Shown here in pieces: positions 32,874 through 41,481 of a stretch of 64,000 nucleotides of DNA (position 1 is its first letter; each line of letters starts with the position of its first letter). This DNA is from Sphingobium limneticum (lineage in GTDB: Bacteria > Pseudomonadota > Alphaproteobacteria > Sphingomonadales > Sphingomonadaceae): assembly GCF_008710155.1 (NCBI RefSeq), contig NZ_VYPZ01000004.1:1-64000 (forward strand), read 5' to 3'. A program made the translations under genes and the position numbers. Below the pieces are notes generated by a model, which was not told where the DNA came from, did no database searches, and was given only the letters and a program-made list of their open reading frames with translations.

Positions 32874-34345
32874 TGACGTCCCTGATGTTGCGCGGCAGTT
32901 GCGCCGCGCTGGCGCTGATCGCCGCCACCCCTGCGCTGGCCCAGACGCCGAGTGCCGAAGAACTGGCCGCGCTGGTCAAGGCGCAGGCCGCCGAAATCGC
33001 GTCGCTCAAGGCGCGGCTCGACAAGATCGAAGGGCAGGCGGTCGCGCAGGCGGCAGCGCCCGGACCCGCACCGCAAGTCGCGCAGCAGCAGGCCACGCCG
33101 CCGCTGGTCGTCACGCCCTTCGCGCCGCAGATCGTGCCGCCCGGTCCCGCCGATATCGACGTCGGCCAGGCCCGCGCCATCGCGCGGGAAGTCGGCGTCA
33201 AGACCGAGTGGGGGGCGGGCCTGCCCGTGTTCCGATCGGCCGACGGCGTCTTCACCTACAAGCCGCGCGGCCGCATCCTGGTCGACGTCAGCTCGACCAT
33301 GGGGTCCGATTATAAGGGCCGCAACACGACCACGACGGGCATGCGCGCGCTGCGCCTGGGCCTGGAAGGCGGGGTCGGGCCGCATTTCTTCTACCAGTTC
33401 GAGAGCGATTTTTCGGAAAATGAAGTCGATATCGTCACCGCCTTTCTGGGCTGGCGCAATCGGCTGAGCGGCAAGGTCGATTATGACATTCGCGTCGGCC
33501 ATCTGTTCAATGACCGCGCGTTCGAAGGCAGCACCGGGTCCGATTCCACGCCCTTCCTGGAACGCAGCACGGTATCGACCGCGATCATCCCGCAGCGCGG
33601 CTTCTACGGCATCGGCATCATGGGCCGCATGTTCGGTCCCAACTGGCATGCGTCGGTCAGCGTGACCGGCGACCGGATCGATGGGCAGCAGGCGACGAAC
33701 GACAGCCGCACCGCTTCCTTCCGCGCGCATTGGAACCCGATCAAGACCGACCGAGCGCTGCTGCATGTCGGCGCATGGGGCTTTGACGAGGCGCTGTCGG
33801 CCGCCGCGACGTCGCTGACGCGCAGCACGGTGATCGGCGGGCGCTTCAACGGCGCGGTGCGGGTGTCGACCGGCGAATTGCTGGGCGGGCGTTCCACCAC
33901 CGGCTATGGCGCGGAACTGGGCGGCTATAGCGGCAGCCTGTGGGTCATGGGCGAAGCGGGCCGCCGCGTCGCGCGCCTGACCGGCGACCGCCCGAATTTC
34001 GAGAGCAAGGCGTGGAGCGTATCGACCGGCTTCTTCCTGACCGGTGAATTGCCGCCTTACAACCCGCGCCTCGGCAGCTTTGGCCAGCCCAATGTGCTGC
34101 GCCCCACCTTCGACGGTGGACCGGGCGCGATCGAACTGACCGCGCGTTACGAAAATCTGGATTATACCGATCTGGTTCTGGGCGGCGACGGCTGGGCCGC
34201 GACGGTCGGCGTGAACTGGTATCTCAACAGCTTCACCCGGCTTCAGCTGAACGGCATCCACTGGCGCACCGACAATCGTGCCGGCGCCTTCACCGGCAGC
34301 GACGACGGCCAGACCGTCAGCGCGCGTGTCGGCGTGACTTTCTGA
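32873..34345 (+). CDS. OprP/OprO-type outer-membrane porin
   Basis: A 490-residue outer-membrane beta-barrel. The signal peptide ends ATPALAQ. Residues of about 25-55 form a short coiled coil (AALVKAQAAEIASLKARLDKI), common at the N-terminus of OprO/P porins. The remainder is alternating strands (RALRLGLEGGVGPHFFYQFES, ELTARYENLDY) and ends in VGVTF with a terminal phenylalanine. OprP is phosphate-selective in Pseudomonas. Here the neighbours suggest an organic anion such as citrate. The start overlaps the binding-protein stop, so the two are made together. Confidence 0.9.
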   Translation: MTSLMLRGSCAALALIAATPALAQTPSAEELAALVKAQAAEIASLKARLDKIEGQAVAQAAAPGPAPQVAQQQATPPLVVTPFAPQIVPPGPADIDVGQARAIAREVGVKTEWGAGLPVFRSADGVFTYKPRGRILVDVSSTMGSDYKGRNTTTTGMRALRLGLEGGVGPHFFYQFESDFSENEVDIVTAFLGWRNRLSGKVDYDIRVGHLFNDRAFEGSTGSDSTPFLERSTVSTAIIPQRGFYGIGIMGRMFGPNWHASVSVTGDRIDGQQATNDSRTASFRAHWNPIKTDRALLHVGAWGFDEALSAAATSLTRSTVIGGRFNGAVRVSTGELLGGRSTTGYGAELGGYSGSLWVMGEAGRRVARLTGDRPNFESKAWSVSTGFFLTGELPPYNPRLGSFGQPNVLRPTFDGGPGAIELTARYENLDYTDLVLGGDGWAATVGVNWYLNSFTRLQLNGIHWRTDNRAGAFTGSDDGQTVSARVGVTF

Positions 34346-34379
34346 TCCTTCTTCTCCTCGCCTCTTCAAGGATGCAGCG

Positions 34380-35687
34380 ATGAATCTTGCCCTGCTCGGC
34401 TTCCTGATGGTCGCCACCTTCATGACGCTGATCATGACCAAAAAGATGACGCCGCTGGTGGCGTTGATCGTCATCCCGTCCCTGTTCGGCGTCATCGCCG
34501 GGCAGGCCGCGGGCCTGGGCGACATGATGATCGACGGCATCAAGAATCTGGCGCCGACCGGCGTGATGCTGCTGTTCGCCATCCTGTTCTTTTCGACCAT
34601 GACGGACACGGGATTGTTCGATCCGCTGGTCGGCCGGCTGGTGAAGCTGGTCCATGGCGATCCGCTGCTGATCCTGCTGGGATCGGTGGTGCTGTGTGCG
34701 GTCGTCAGCCTGGATGGCGATGGATCGACCACCTACATCATCACCTGTGCCGCGCTGCTGCCGCTATACAAGCGCTTCGACATGAAGCGCATCTACCTGG
34801 TCTGCCTGTTGATGGTGACGAGCGGGATCATGAACCTGACGCCATGGGGCGGCCCGACCGCGCGCGCGGCCAGTGCGCTCAAGCTCGATCCCGCCACCCT
34901 GTTCCTGCCGCTTATCCCCGGCATGATCGCGGGCCTCGCCTTCCTGCTGGGGCTGGCCTTCTGGTTCGGGATCAAGGAGCGTCGGCGGCTGGGCCATGTC
35001 CACCTGCCGCAGCGTGAAGCGGTGGATGTCGCCGACCTTGGCGTGTCGCAATATCCCGAGGCGCGTCGTCCACATCTGCGTCTGTTCAACGCCGCGCTGG
35101 TGATAGTGCTGCTGGGCCTGCTGGTGTGGGGAATTCTGCCCCTGTCGGTCCTGATGATGATCGCCTTCGCCATTGCGATGATCGTCAACTATCCGGGCGT
35201 CGCCCAGCAGAAGGAGCGGATTGCCGCCCATGCCGGCAATGTCCTGTCGGTCGTGTCGCTGATCTTCGCCGCGGGTATCTTCACCGGCATATTGGGCGGC
35301 ACCGGCATGGTGGAGGCGATGAGCAAGGAAGTGGTGGGCTTCATCCCGCCCGCATTGGGGCCGTATATGGCGCCGATCACGGCTTTGCTGTCGATGCCCT
35401 TCACCTTCTTCATTTCCAACGACGCCTTTTACTTCGGCATGTTGCCGATCCTGGCGGAGGCCGGGGCCCATTATGGCGTCGATCCGATGGCGATCGCCCG
35501 TGCGTCGCTGATGGGCCAGCCGGTCCATCTGCTCAGCCCGCTGGTGCCGTCCACCTATCTGCTCGTCAGCCTGGCAGGGATCGACCTGGCCGATCATCAG
35601 CGCTTCACCTTGCTGCCGGCGGCCGCCGTCTGCATCGTCATGACGCTGGTCGGCATGATCGCGCTGGCTTTCCCCTTCGTTGCCTGA
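34380..35687 (+). CDS. CitMHS-family citrate transporter
   Basis: A 435-residue inner-membrane carrier with about 12 helices. It is recognised by its N-terminal MTLIMTKKMTPLVALIVIP, by SLDGDGSTTYIITCAALLPLY, by NLTPWGGPTARAAS, and by the C-terminal FISNDAFYFGMLPIL. CitMHS proteins import citrate complexed with a divalent metal, in symport with protons. It lies 34 bases after the porin gene and overlaps the next gene, giving an outer-to-inner membrane uptake route under the likely control of the divergent TctDE-like pair. Confidence 0.92.
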   Translation: MNLALLGFLMVATFMTLIMTKKMTPLVALIVIPSLFGVIAGQAAGLGDMMIDGIKNLAPTGVMLLFAILFFSTMTDTGLFDPLVGRLVKLVHGDPLLILLGSVVLCAVVSLDGDGSTTYIITCAALLPLYKRFDMKRIYLVCLLMVTSGIMNLTPWGGPTARAASALKLDPATLFLPLIPGMIAGLAFLLGLAFWFGIKERRRLGHVHLPQREAVDVADLGVSQYPEARRPHLRLFNAALVIVLLGLLVWGILPLSVLMMIAFAIAMIVNYPGVAQQKERIAAHAGNVLSVVSLIFAAGIFTGILGGTGMVEAMSKEVVGFIPPALGPYMAPITALLSMPFTFFISNDAFYFGMLPILAEAGAHYGVDPMAIARASLMGQPVHLLSPLVPSTYLLVSLAGIDLADHQRFTLLPAAAVCIVMTLVGMIALAFPFVA

Positions 35688-36756
35688 CGGGTCGCAACCG
35701 GTCAAACACCGGGCAACGCAGGCCGCCCTCCGCTTCCTGGCAGCGATCGCTGTCGGGGCAGCGGGGGGCGCACTGTTTCTGGAGATCGGCGCGCCTTTGC
35801 CTTGGGTGCTGGGGTCCATGGCCGCCTGTGCCATTGCCAGCGTCATCGGCTTGCCGATACAGGCCTCATCCGCCACGCGCCGGCCTATGGCGGCGGTGAT
35901 CGGCGTGGTGCTGGGCAGCAGTTTCGGCCCGCATCTGTTGCCGCAGGCGCGCGAGTGGATCATTCCGCTTGTCGCGCTGCCCTTCTTCCTTGCGACGGCC
36001 GCGCTGCTGTGCGTGACCTATTTCCGCAAGGTCGCCAAATTCGATCCCGCCACCGCCTATTTCGCCGGCATGCCCGGCGGCATCGCCGAAATGGTGGTGA
36101 TGGGGGCGGAGCGCGGCGCCGACGAGCGGACCATCGGCCTGATCCATGGTGCGCGCATCTTTCTGGTCGTCTTCATCCTGCCATTCCTGATCCGGCTGGA
36201 TCATGCGCCGGTCGCCATTGCGCCAGCCGCGGAGGTGACGGGCGGGGTGGCGGACTGGTCGCTGCTATTATGGGCGGTCGGCTGCGTGGTTGTGGGTCTG
36301 TTGATCGGCAGGCTGCTGCGCCTGCCGGCCTGGCATCTGGTCGGGCCGCTGGCGGTGAGCGCGGCCGTGCATATGAGCGGGCTGGCCGATTTCCGCATTC
36401 CTGGCTGGGCGCTGGCGGCCGCGCAGGTGGGGTTGGGCGCCACTATCGGTTGCCGCTTCGTCGGACTGACGCTGAAGACTTTGCTGCGCACCGTGGCGCT
36501 GGCGGCGGGATCGACGCTGATCCTGCTGGCGGTGACATTTGCCTGGGCGGCGGGGATCGGCGCGCTGACCGGGCTGGACCCGGTGTTGCTGACGCTGGCC
36601 TATTCGCCCGGTGGCCTGGCCGAAATGAGCATGGTGGCGCTCAGTCTGGCGTTGGAGCCGGGCGTGGTCATCGTCCATCACCTGACCCGTGTGGTGCTGG
36701 TCCTGATCGGGGCGCCACTCGGGTTCAGGTCTATGGATATTAGAACAAAGTCATGA
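35680..36756 (+). CDS. AbrB-family (PF05145) membrane protein
   Basis: A 358-residue integral membrane protein with about 10 helices and an internal duplication: FAGMPGGIAEMVVMG in the first half and YSPGGLAEMSMVALSLAL in the second. This is the putative ammonia-monooxygenase/AbrB membrane family, not the AbrB DNA-binding fold. Its role is unknown, and its position suggests organic-acid transport or export. The only plausible start is a TTG at 35680 inside the end of the CitMHS gene (8-base overlap). Its end overlaps the convergent terC end by 17 bases. Confidence 0.88.
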   Translation: MPDGSQPVKHRATQAALRFLAAIAVGAAGGALFLEIGAPLPWVLGSMAACAIASVIGLPIQASSATRRPMAAVIGVVLGSSFGPHLLPQAREWIIPLVALPFFLATAALLCVTYFRKVAKFDPATAYFAGMPGGIAEMVVMGAERGADERTIGLIHGARIFLVVFILPFLIRLDHAPVAIAPAAEVTGGVADWSLLLWAVGCVVVGLLIGRLLRLPAWHLVGPLAVSAAVHMSGLADFRIPGWALAAAQVGLGATIGCRFVGLTLKTLLRTVALAAGSTLILLAVTFAWAAGIGALTGLDPVLLTLAYSPGGLAEMSMVALSLALEPGVVIVHHLTRVVLVLIGAPLGFRSMDIRTKS

Positions 36757-37393
36757 GGCCCGTCGCCGGGTCGATCACGCCTTCGTAGATCATCTTGCCA
36801 GCGACATAGAGGATCACCACCAGGCCAAAATAGGCGATGGCACGATAGCGTTCGATCACGCGGGCCAGCAGGTTCGCCGCCACGCCCATCAGCGCGACTG
36901 ACAGGATCAGGCCGACGACCAGGATGCCCGGATGCTCGCGCGCGGCGCCGGCGACGGCCAGCACATTGTCCAGGCTCATGGACACGTCGGCGATGGCCAC
37001 GGCCCAGGCGGCTTGCGCGAAGCCCTTGGGTGCGGCCTTGCCGGCGATATCGTCGGCATCTTCGGCTTCGCCGCCCGAACGCAGTTCGCGCCACATCTTC
37101 CACGCGACCCAGACCAGCAGCAGGCCACCGGCAAAGACGAGGCCGACCAGCTGCATCAGCTGCGTGACGAGCAGGGCGAAGGCGATGCGCAGCACCAAGG
37201 CGGCGATCACGCCGATCGCGATCACCTTGCGGCGCGAGGCGGGGGGCAGGCCGGCGGCCAGCGCGCCGACGACGATCGCATTGTCCGCCGCCAGCATGAT
37301 GTCGATCAGCACGACCTGACCGAAGGCGGCCAGAGCGGCGGGGGAACCGATATTGGAAAAATCGGCCACGATATGGGTCCAGATGTCGTTCAT
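36740..37393 (-). CDS. TerC family membrane protein (YjbE type)
   Basis: A 217-residue inner-membrane protein with seven helices. The paired acidic motifs are VLIDIMLAADNAIVVG near residues 28-43 and VAIADVSMSLDNVLAVAG in the second half. This is the TerC/YjbE group, several members of which export manganese. Start MNDIWTHIV at 37393 is preferred to an ATG four codons upstream. I looked for a yybP-ykoY manganese riboswitch in the leader and did not find its core motif. Its 3' end overlaps the convergent AbrB-family gene. Confidence 0.9.
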   Translation of the reverse strand: MNDIWTHIVADFSNIGSPAALAAFGQVVLIDIMLAADNAIVVGALAAGLPPASRRKVIAIGVIAALVLRIAFALLVTQLMQLVGLVFAGGLLLVWVAWKMWRELRSGGEAEDADDIAGKAAPKGFAQAAWAVAIADVSMSLDNVLAVAGAAREHPGILVVGLILSVALMGVAANLLARVIERYRAIAYFGLVVILYVAGKMIYEGVIDPATGLMTLF

Positions 37394-37547
37394 AAATCCT
37401 CTCACGGGCGACGGCCGGGGGCGTCGGTTTGACGACTGCTTTCAAGCGAAACAGCGTGGATCGCCACAGGAGGGCGACCGGCGGCGCATAGGATAGGAAG
37501 CTGTCACCCACCTTTCAGCCCGAACGACACGGATAAGACAGTTATTT

Positions 37548-37566
37548 GATAGTGACTTGCAATAGC
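37548..37566. promoter_or_regulatory. Fur-box-like site before the siderophore receptor
   Basis: GATAGTGACTTGCAATAGC matches 12 of 19 positions of the classical Fur consensus and lies 39 bases before the receptor start. Iron control of such receptors is usual. The match is moderate and alphaproteobacterial Fur sites can differ. Confidence 0.45.
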
Positions 37567-37605
37567 TAATCTGTATAGGAGGCGCCCTTCAACAGGGAGG
37601 TCCAA

Positions 37606-39819
37606 TTGAACCGTATAAATCCGTCCGCCACCAGCCTGTCCATATTGGCTTTTGCGACCCTGACTATGTCGAGCGCCGCCATGGCGGCCGATGCCGCCTA
37701 TGACGATAGCGGCGATCGCGCCGACATCATCGTGCTGGGCAAAAGCTATGGGCAGGAAGTCGGCAAGACGGTCACGCCGCTGAAGGATGTGCCCAACACC
37801 GTCGCCGTCATCGACCGCGAGCAGATCGAGGCGCAGAATCTCTTCACGCTGGAAGATGCGCTGACCGCGACCAACGGCATCACCGTCAACGGGGTCGGCA
37901 GCGAAGGCGCGACCTTCTATTCGCGCGGCTTTGCCATCAACAATTATCTGGTCGATGGCACGCCGACGCGGGCCTATGATTCCCCCGCCGTCATTCCGGA
38001 CCTGTTCTTCTACGAACGGCTGGAAGTGTTGCGCGGCCCGGCGGGCCTGTTCAGCGGATCGGGCAATCCGGCCGGCAGCATCAATCTGGTGCGCAAGCGG
38101 CCGTTGGACACGTTCAAATTGCAGGGGTCGGTCGGGTACGGCAGCTACAAGAACAAGCGCGGCGAAATCGACGTGTCCGCGCCGCTGGCCCAGGGCGTCG
38201 CCGTCCGCTTCGGCGCGATGGTGCAGGATCAGGATCAGTTTTACGACATCGCCCATCGCAACCGCGTCGGCGCGTTCGGCGTGGGCAAGATCGACATTGG
38301 TGATCGCACCACCTTCACCGTGGGCGGCACGTGGGAGCGGTTCAAGCCGTCGATCCAGACCGGCCTGCCCGGCCTGATCGGCGGGGCGGACGGCAGCGAC
38401 GGGCAGTTGCTGGACGTGCCGCGCTCCACCTATGTCGGCGCGGACTGGAACCGCTTCCGGTCGGAAAGCTGGTCGGCCTTTGCCGAGTTGACCCACAAGA
38501 TCAGCGACCGATGGACGCTGCGGGCGACGGGGCTTTACACCGAAGTCGATCGTATCGACGTCTACAGCTATATCGGCAGCGCGCCGGTGACGGAAACGAA
38601 CGGGGTGACGTCGCACATCGCCTATCGCGGCGACAATACTTATAGCACCCGGTCCTTCGACTTTAACGGCGTGGGCAGCTTCCCGCTGTTCGGGCGCGAC
38701 CAGACGCTGATTTTGGGCATGGATTATCAGGCCAGTTCCGCGCGGACCTATTACACGCGCCTCAGCCGCTATGCGCAGATCGACGTCTATAATCCCGTCT
38801 CGCCGGCCGAGCCGCCGCTCGACCCCTATGGCGATTTGCCGGCCTATAATGGTCCCTATGGTCCGGTGAAGCAGGTCTATGGCGCCAGCGATACGCAGGT
38901 GGAGCAATATGGCATGTATGGCCAGATGCGGATCAGCCCGATCGCGGGCCTTTCGCTGGTCGGCGGCGGTCGCATGACATGGTGGTCGACGGATTCGCAG
39001 ACGCTGTTGCCCAACAGGCTGGCGCCGACCGGATACAGTATGGACGCCCAGTTCACGCCCTATGGCGGCATCGTGTGGGATGTGACGTCCAACTGGAACA
39101 TCTATGGCAGCTATGCCGACAGCTTCACGCCGCAGACTTCGACCATGCCGCGTTCCGACGGCGGGCGGATCGAGCCGCTGATCGGCGATCAATATGAGGG
39201 CGGCACGAAGCTGTCGCTGTTCCAGGACAAGCTGCTGCTGTCGCTGGCAGCCTATCAGATCACCCAGTCGAACCGGCTGTTCAACGACCCTGACCTGCCC
39301 GACGTGGTGCTTCAGATCGGCAAGGTGCGCTCGCGCGGGATCGAGTTCGATGCGGGCGGGGAAATCACGCCCGGCTGGCGGATCAATGGCGGATACAGTT
39401 ATAATAAGAACCAATATCTGCGCGATACCAATGCGCTGTATGAAGGGATTTCGGTCGTGCCGGTCATCCCGAAACATTCGGCCAAGGTCTTTACCAACTA
39501 TGCGCCGACGGGCGGCCTGCTGGACGGGTTCAGCATCGGTGGCGGCCTGACCTGGCTCAGCTCCACTTTCGGCGGCAATGCGGCGATATGGAATGCGGAC
39601 GGAACGCTGCGCACCCGATCGACCATCGTGCGGCAGGGCGCCTATGTCATCGCGGACCTGCGCGCCGGCTATAAGGTGAACGAACGGCTGTCTCTTTCGC
39701 TGAACGTCAACAATCTGTTCGACCGTAGCTATTATGCGCGGATATCATCGACCGGGCGCGGCAATTTCTATGGCAGCCCGCGCACCATATTCGCGACGCT
39801 GCGCTTCGCCTACCCATAA
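37606..39819 (+). CDS. TonB-dependent siderophore-type receptor
   Basis: A 737-residue outer-membrane receptor. The signal peptide ends SSAAMAAD. A TonB-box-like DIIVLG follows. The plug domain (about residues 50-165) includes TVAVIDREQIEAQN, FYSRGFAINNYLVDG and RLEVLRGPAGLFSGSGNPAG, the signature of the siderophore branch. A 22-strand barrel follows and closes with NFYGSPRTIFATLRFAYP. The ligand is probably a ferric siderophore, but which one cannot be told. The start is TTG with GGGAGG five bases upstream, and a Fur-like site precedes it. No biosynthesis or ABC genes are adjacent. Confidence 0.93.
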   Translation: MNRINPSATSLSILAFATLTMSSAAMAADAAYDDSGDRADIIVLGKSYGQEVGKTVTPLKDVPNTVAVIDREQIEAQNLFTLEDALTATNGITVNGVGSEGATFYSRGFAINNYLVDGTPTRAYDSPAVIPDLFFYERLEVLRGPAGLFSGSGNPAGSINLVRKRPLDTFKLQGSVGYGSYKNKRGEIDVSAPLAQGVAVRFGAMVQDQDQFYDIAHRNRVGAFGVGKIDIGDRTTFTVGGTWERFKPSIQTGLPGLIGGADGSDGQLLDVPRSTYVGADWNRFRSESWSAFAELTHKISDRWTLRATGLYTEVDRIDVYSYIGSAPVTETNGVTSHIAYRGDNTYSTRSFDFNGVGSFPLFGRDQTLILGMDYQASSARTYYTRLSRYAQIDVYNPVSPAEPPLDPYGDLPAYNGPYGPVKQVYGASDTQVEQYGMYGQMRISPIAGLSLVGGGRMTWWSTDSQTLLPNRLAPTGYSMDAQFTPYGGIVWDVTSNWNIYGSYADSFTPQTSTMPRSDGGRIEPLIGDQYEGGTKLSLFQDKLLLSLAAYQITQSNRLFNDPDLPDVVLQIGKVRSRGIEFDAGGEITPGWRINGGYSYNKNQYLRDTNALYEGISVVPVIPKHSAKVFTNYAPTGGLLDGFSIGGGLTWLSSTFGGNAAIWNADGTLRTRSTIVRQGAYVIADLRAGYKVNERLSLSLNVNNLFDRSYYARISSTGRGNFYGSPRTIFATLRFAYP

Positions 39820-39932
39820 AGACGGGCGGTCGGTCGGGCCGGCTTTTCCGGCTGAGCGTCGGCATGGCGGCAAATGTCGTCAGTTTGTAAAACTCGCGGC
39901 CTACTCGCGCGCTCTCTATACCGGAGTGTGCG

Positions 39933-40505
39933 TTGAGTTGGCTGCGTGACATAGATCGTTGGTTCATGGCCGAAGTGCTGCCCCATGCGGCGGCCTATCG
40001 TGCCAGGGCTGCGCATTTCTGCGGCCGGGCGGATGCGGACGATCTGGTGCAGGAAGCCTATGCGCGCGTGCTGGGCACGGCCGATTATCGGGCGATCGCC
40101 GCACCGCGCAGCTTCGTGCTGACGATCGTGCACAATCTTGCGCTGGAGCGTTTGCGGCGGGCGAATGTGGTGCGGATCGACTTCCTGGCGTCCATGGAGG
40201 TGCTGGACGTGGCCGACGGCGCGCCGGATGCCTTTGCGGTGGCGGCTGGCCGGTCCGACCTGCAACAGATGTTGCAGTTGATGAACAGCTTGCCACCCCA
40301 ATGCGCCCGCGTCCTGCACATGCGGAAAATCCAGGGGATGCCGCCTGCCGCCATATCGGAAGCGCTTTCAATATCCATCTCGACCGTGGAAAAACATGTC
40401 GCTAAGGGTCTTGCCCTCATCACAAAGGCCCGGCGCGACAATGAAGCCCAGGTGGAGGATTTTTGTCCGGCAGTCATGACATCTCTCAGCCATGCGCTGA
40501 CCTGA
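39933..40505 (+). CDS. ECF sigma factor, FecI type
   Basis: A 190-residue ECF sigma factor. Sigma-2 covers about residues 15-80 (ADADDLVQEAYARVLG) and sigma-4 covers about 115-170 (LPPQCARVLHMRKIQGM, then the recognition helix SISISTVEKHVAKGL). It directs RNA polymerase to the receptor operon once released by FecR. The start is TTG at 39933, with GGAG six bases before it, and no ATG or GTG is in frame upstream. The last 43 bases overlap the fecR-like gene. Confidence 0.93.
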   Translation: MSWLRDIDRWFMAEVLPHAAAYRARAAHFCGRADADDLVQEAYARVLGTADYRAIAAPRSFVLTIVHNLALERLRRANVVRIDFLASMEVLDVADGAPDAFAVAAGRSDLQQMLQLMNSLPPQCARVLHMRKIQGMPPAAISEALSISISTVEKHVAKGLALITKARRDNEAQVEDFCPAVMTSLSHALT

Positions 40506-41404
40506 CCGACGTGGCCGCCGGCTGGCTGGCCGCGCTCGATGCAGGATCGGCCGACATGGCCGCGTTCGAGGCATGGCGGGATGCGGATGTTCGGCATGCG
40601 ATCGCCTTTGCCGAAGTGGCGGCGAGTTGGCGCGACATGGACAGCCTGCGTCTGGTGCAAGGCGACATGGCCGCGCCCGAAAAAGCGCCCGAACCGGCAC
40701 GACCCGACCGGCGGCATGTCATCCGCGCTGCGGCCGGCGTGGCCGCGGTGATGGCGGCCGGCGGTGGCTTTGCCTATCGCGCCTATGCGCGCGACACGGC
40801 CAGTACGGACCTGGGCGAACGACGCACGGTCGCGGTGCGCGATGGCCTGGCGGTAGACCTCAACACCGACAGTCGCATCCATTGGAAGACGGGGGAAACG
40901 ACCCGCATCTGGCTGGAACGCGGGGAAGTGGCGATCCGTCTGGCGTCCGCGCAGAAGGTCGATTTGCAGACGCCGGGCGGCGCGTTCCAGTTGATGCCCG
41001 GTATCTACAATGCGCGGCTGCGTGATGCGAGTTGCGAACTGGCGGTCGTGAAGGGCAGCATAACCGGGATCGGCGCAACCCCGATCGGCGCGGGCGCGAT
41101 CGTGCTGGCAACGGCCGGCCGGATCGCGTCGCGCGCGGGCGAGGATGCGGATCTGGATCGGGTGACGGCGTGGCAGCGGGACATATTGGTGCTGAACGGC
41201 GAAAGCCTGGACTATGCCCTGTCGGAGATAAACCGCTATCTGCCCAACAAGATCGTGATCGGCGATCCGGCGCTGTCGCGCATCCGGTTGGGCGGCACCT
41301 TTGCCACGACGAACCCGGATGAATTTCTTCAGGCGCTGCATACATCCTTCGGCGTTCGCGCCACGCCCAATGCCGGCGGCGGTATCATTTTGACCCGCAC
41401 CTGA
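40463..41404 (+). CDS. FecR-type anti-sigma / signal-relay protein
   Basis: A 313-residue inner-membrane regulator. The N-terminal cytoplasmic DUF4880 part (VAAGWLAALDAGSADMAAFEAWRDAD, about residues 17-42) binds FecI. One transmembrane segment lies near residues 87-105. The periplasmic FecR domain (AVRDGLAVDLNTDSRIHW, RIWLERGEVAI) and a DUF4974-like C-terminus (LNGESLDYALSEINRYLPNKI) contact the receptor's STN domain. The RR pair before the membrane helix is of interest because some FecR-type proteins use Tat. The TTG start has GGAGG four bases upstream and overlaps the sigma gene. Confidence 0.92.
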   Translation: MSGSHDISQPCADLTDVAAGWLAALDAGSADMAAFEAWRDADVRHAIAFAEVAASWRDMDSLRLVQGDMAAPEKAPEPARPDRRHVIRAAAGVAAVMAAGGGFAYRAYARDTASTDLGERRTVAVRDGLAVDLNTDSRIHWKTGETTRIWLERGEVAIRLASAQKVDLQTPGGAFQLMPGIYNARLRDASCELAVVKGSITGIGATPIGAGAIVLATAGRIASRAGEDADLDRVTAWQRDILVLNGESLDYALSEINRYLPNKIVIGDPALSRIRLGGTFATTNPDEFLQALHTSFGVRATPNAGGGIILTRT

Positions 41405-41481
41405 TTTTTTTGCAGCGGCAATGGCGGATCGTCGCCGCTCATCCATCCATGCCCCGACACCTTATCCAAGCGGGGACATTC

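Noticed and set aside
37394..37560. Possible yybP-ykoY manganese riboswitch before terC
   Set aside because: TerC genes often have one, but the conserved core could not be found in the leader on the minus strand.
37504..39477. 657-residue minus-strand frame opposite the siderophore receptor
   Set aside because: It is antisense to a receptor with clear plug and barrel motifs. No start signal or recognisable protein.
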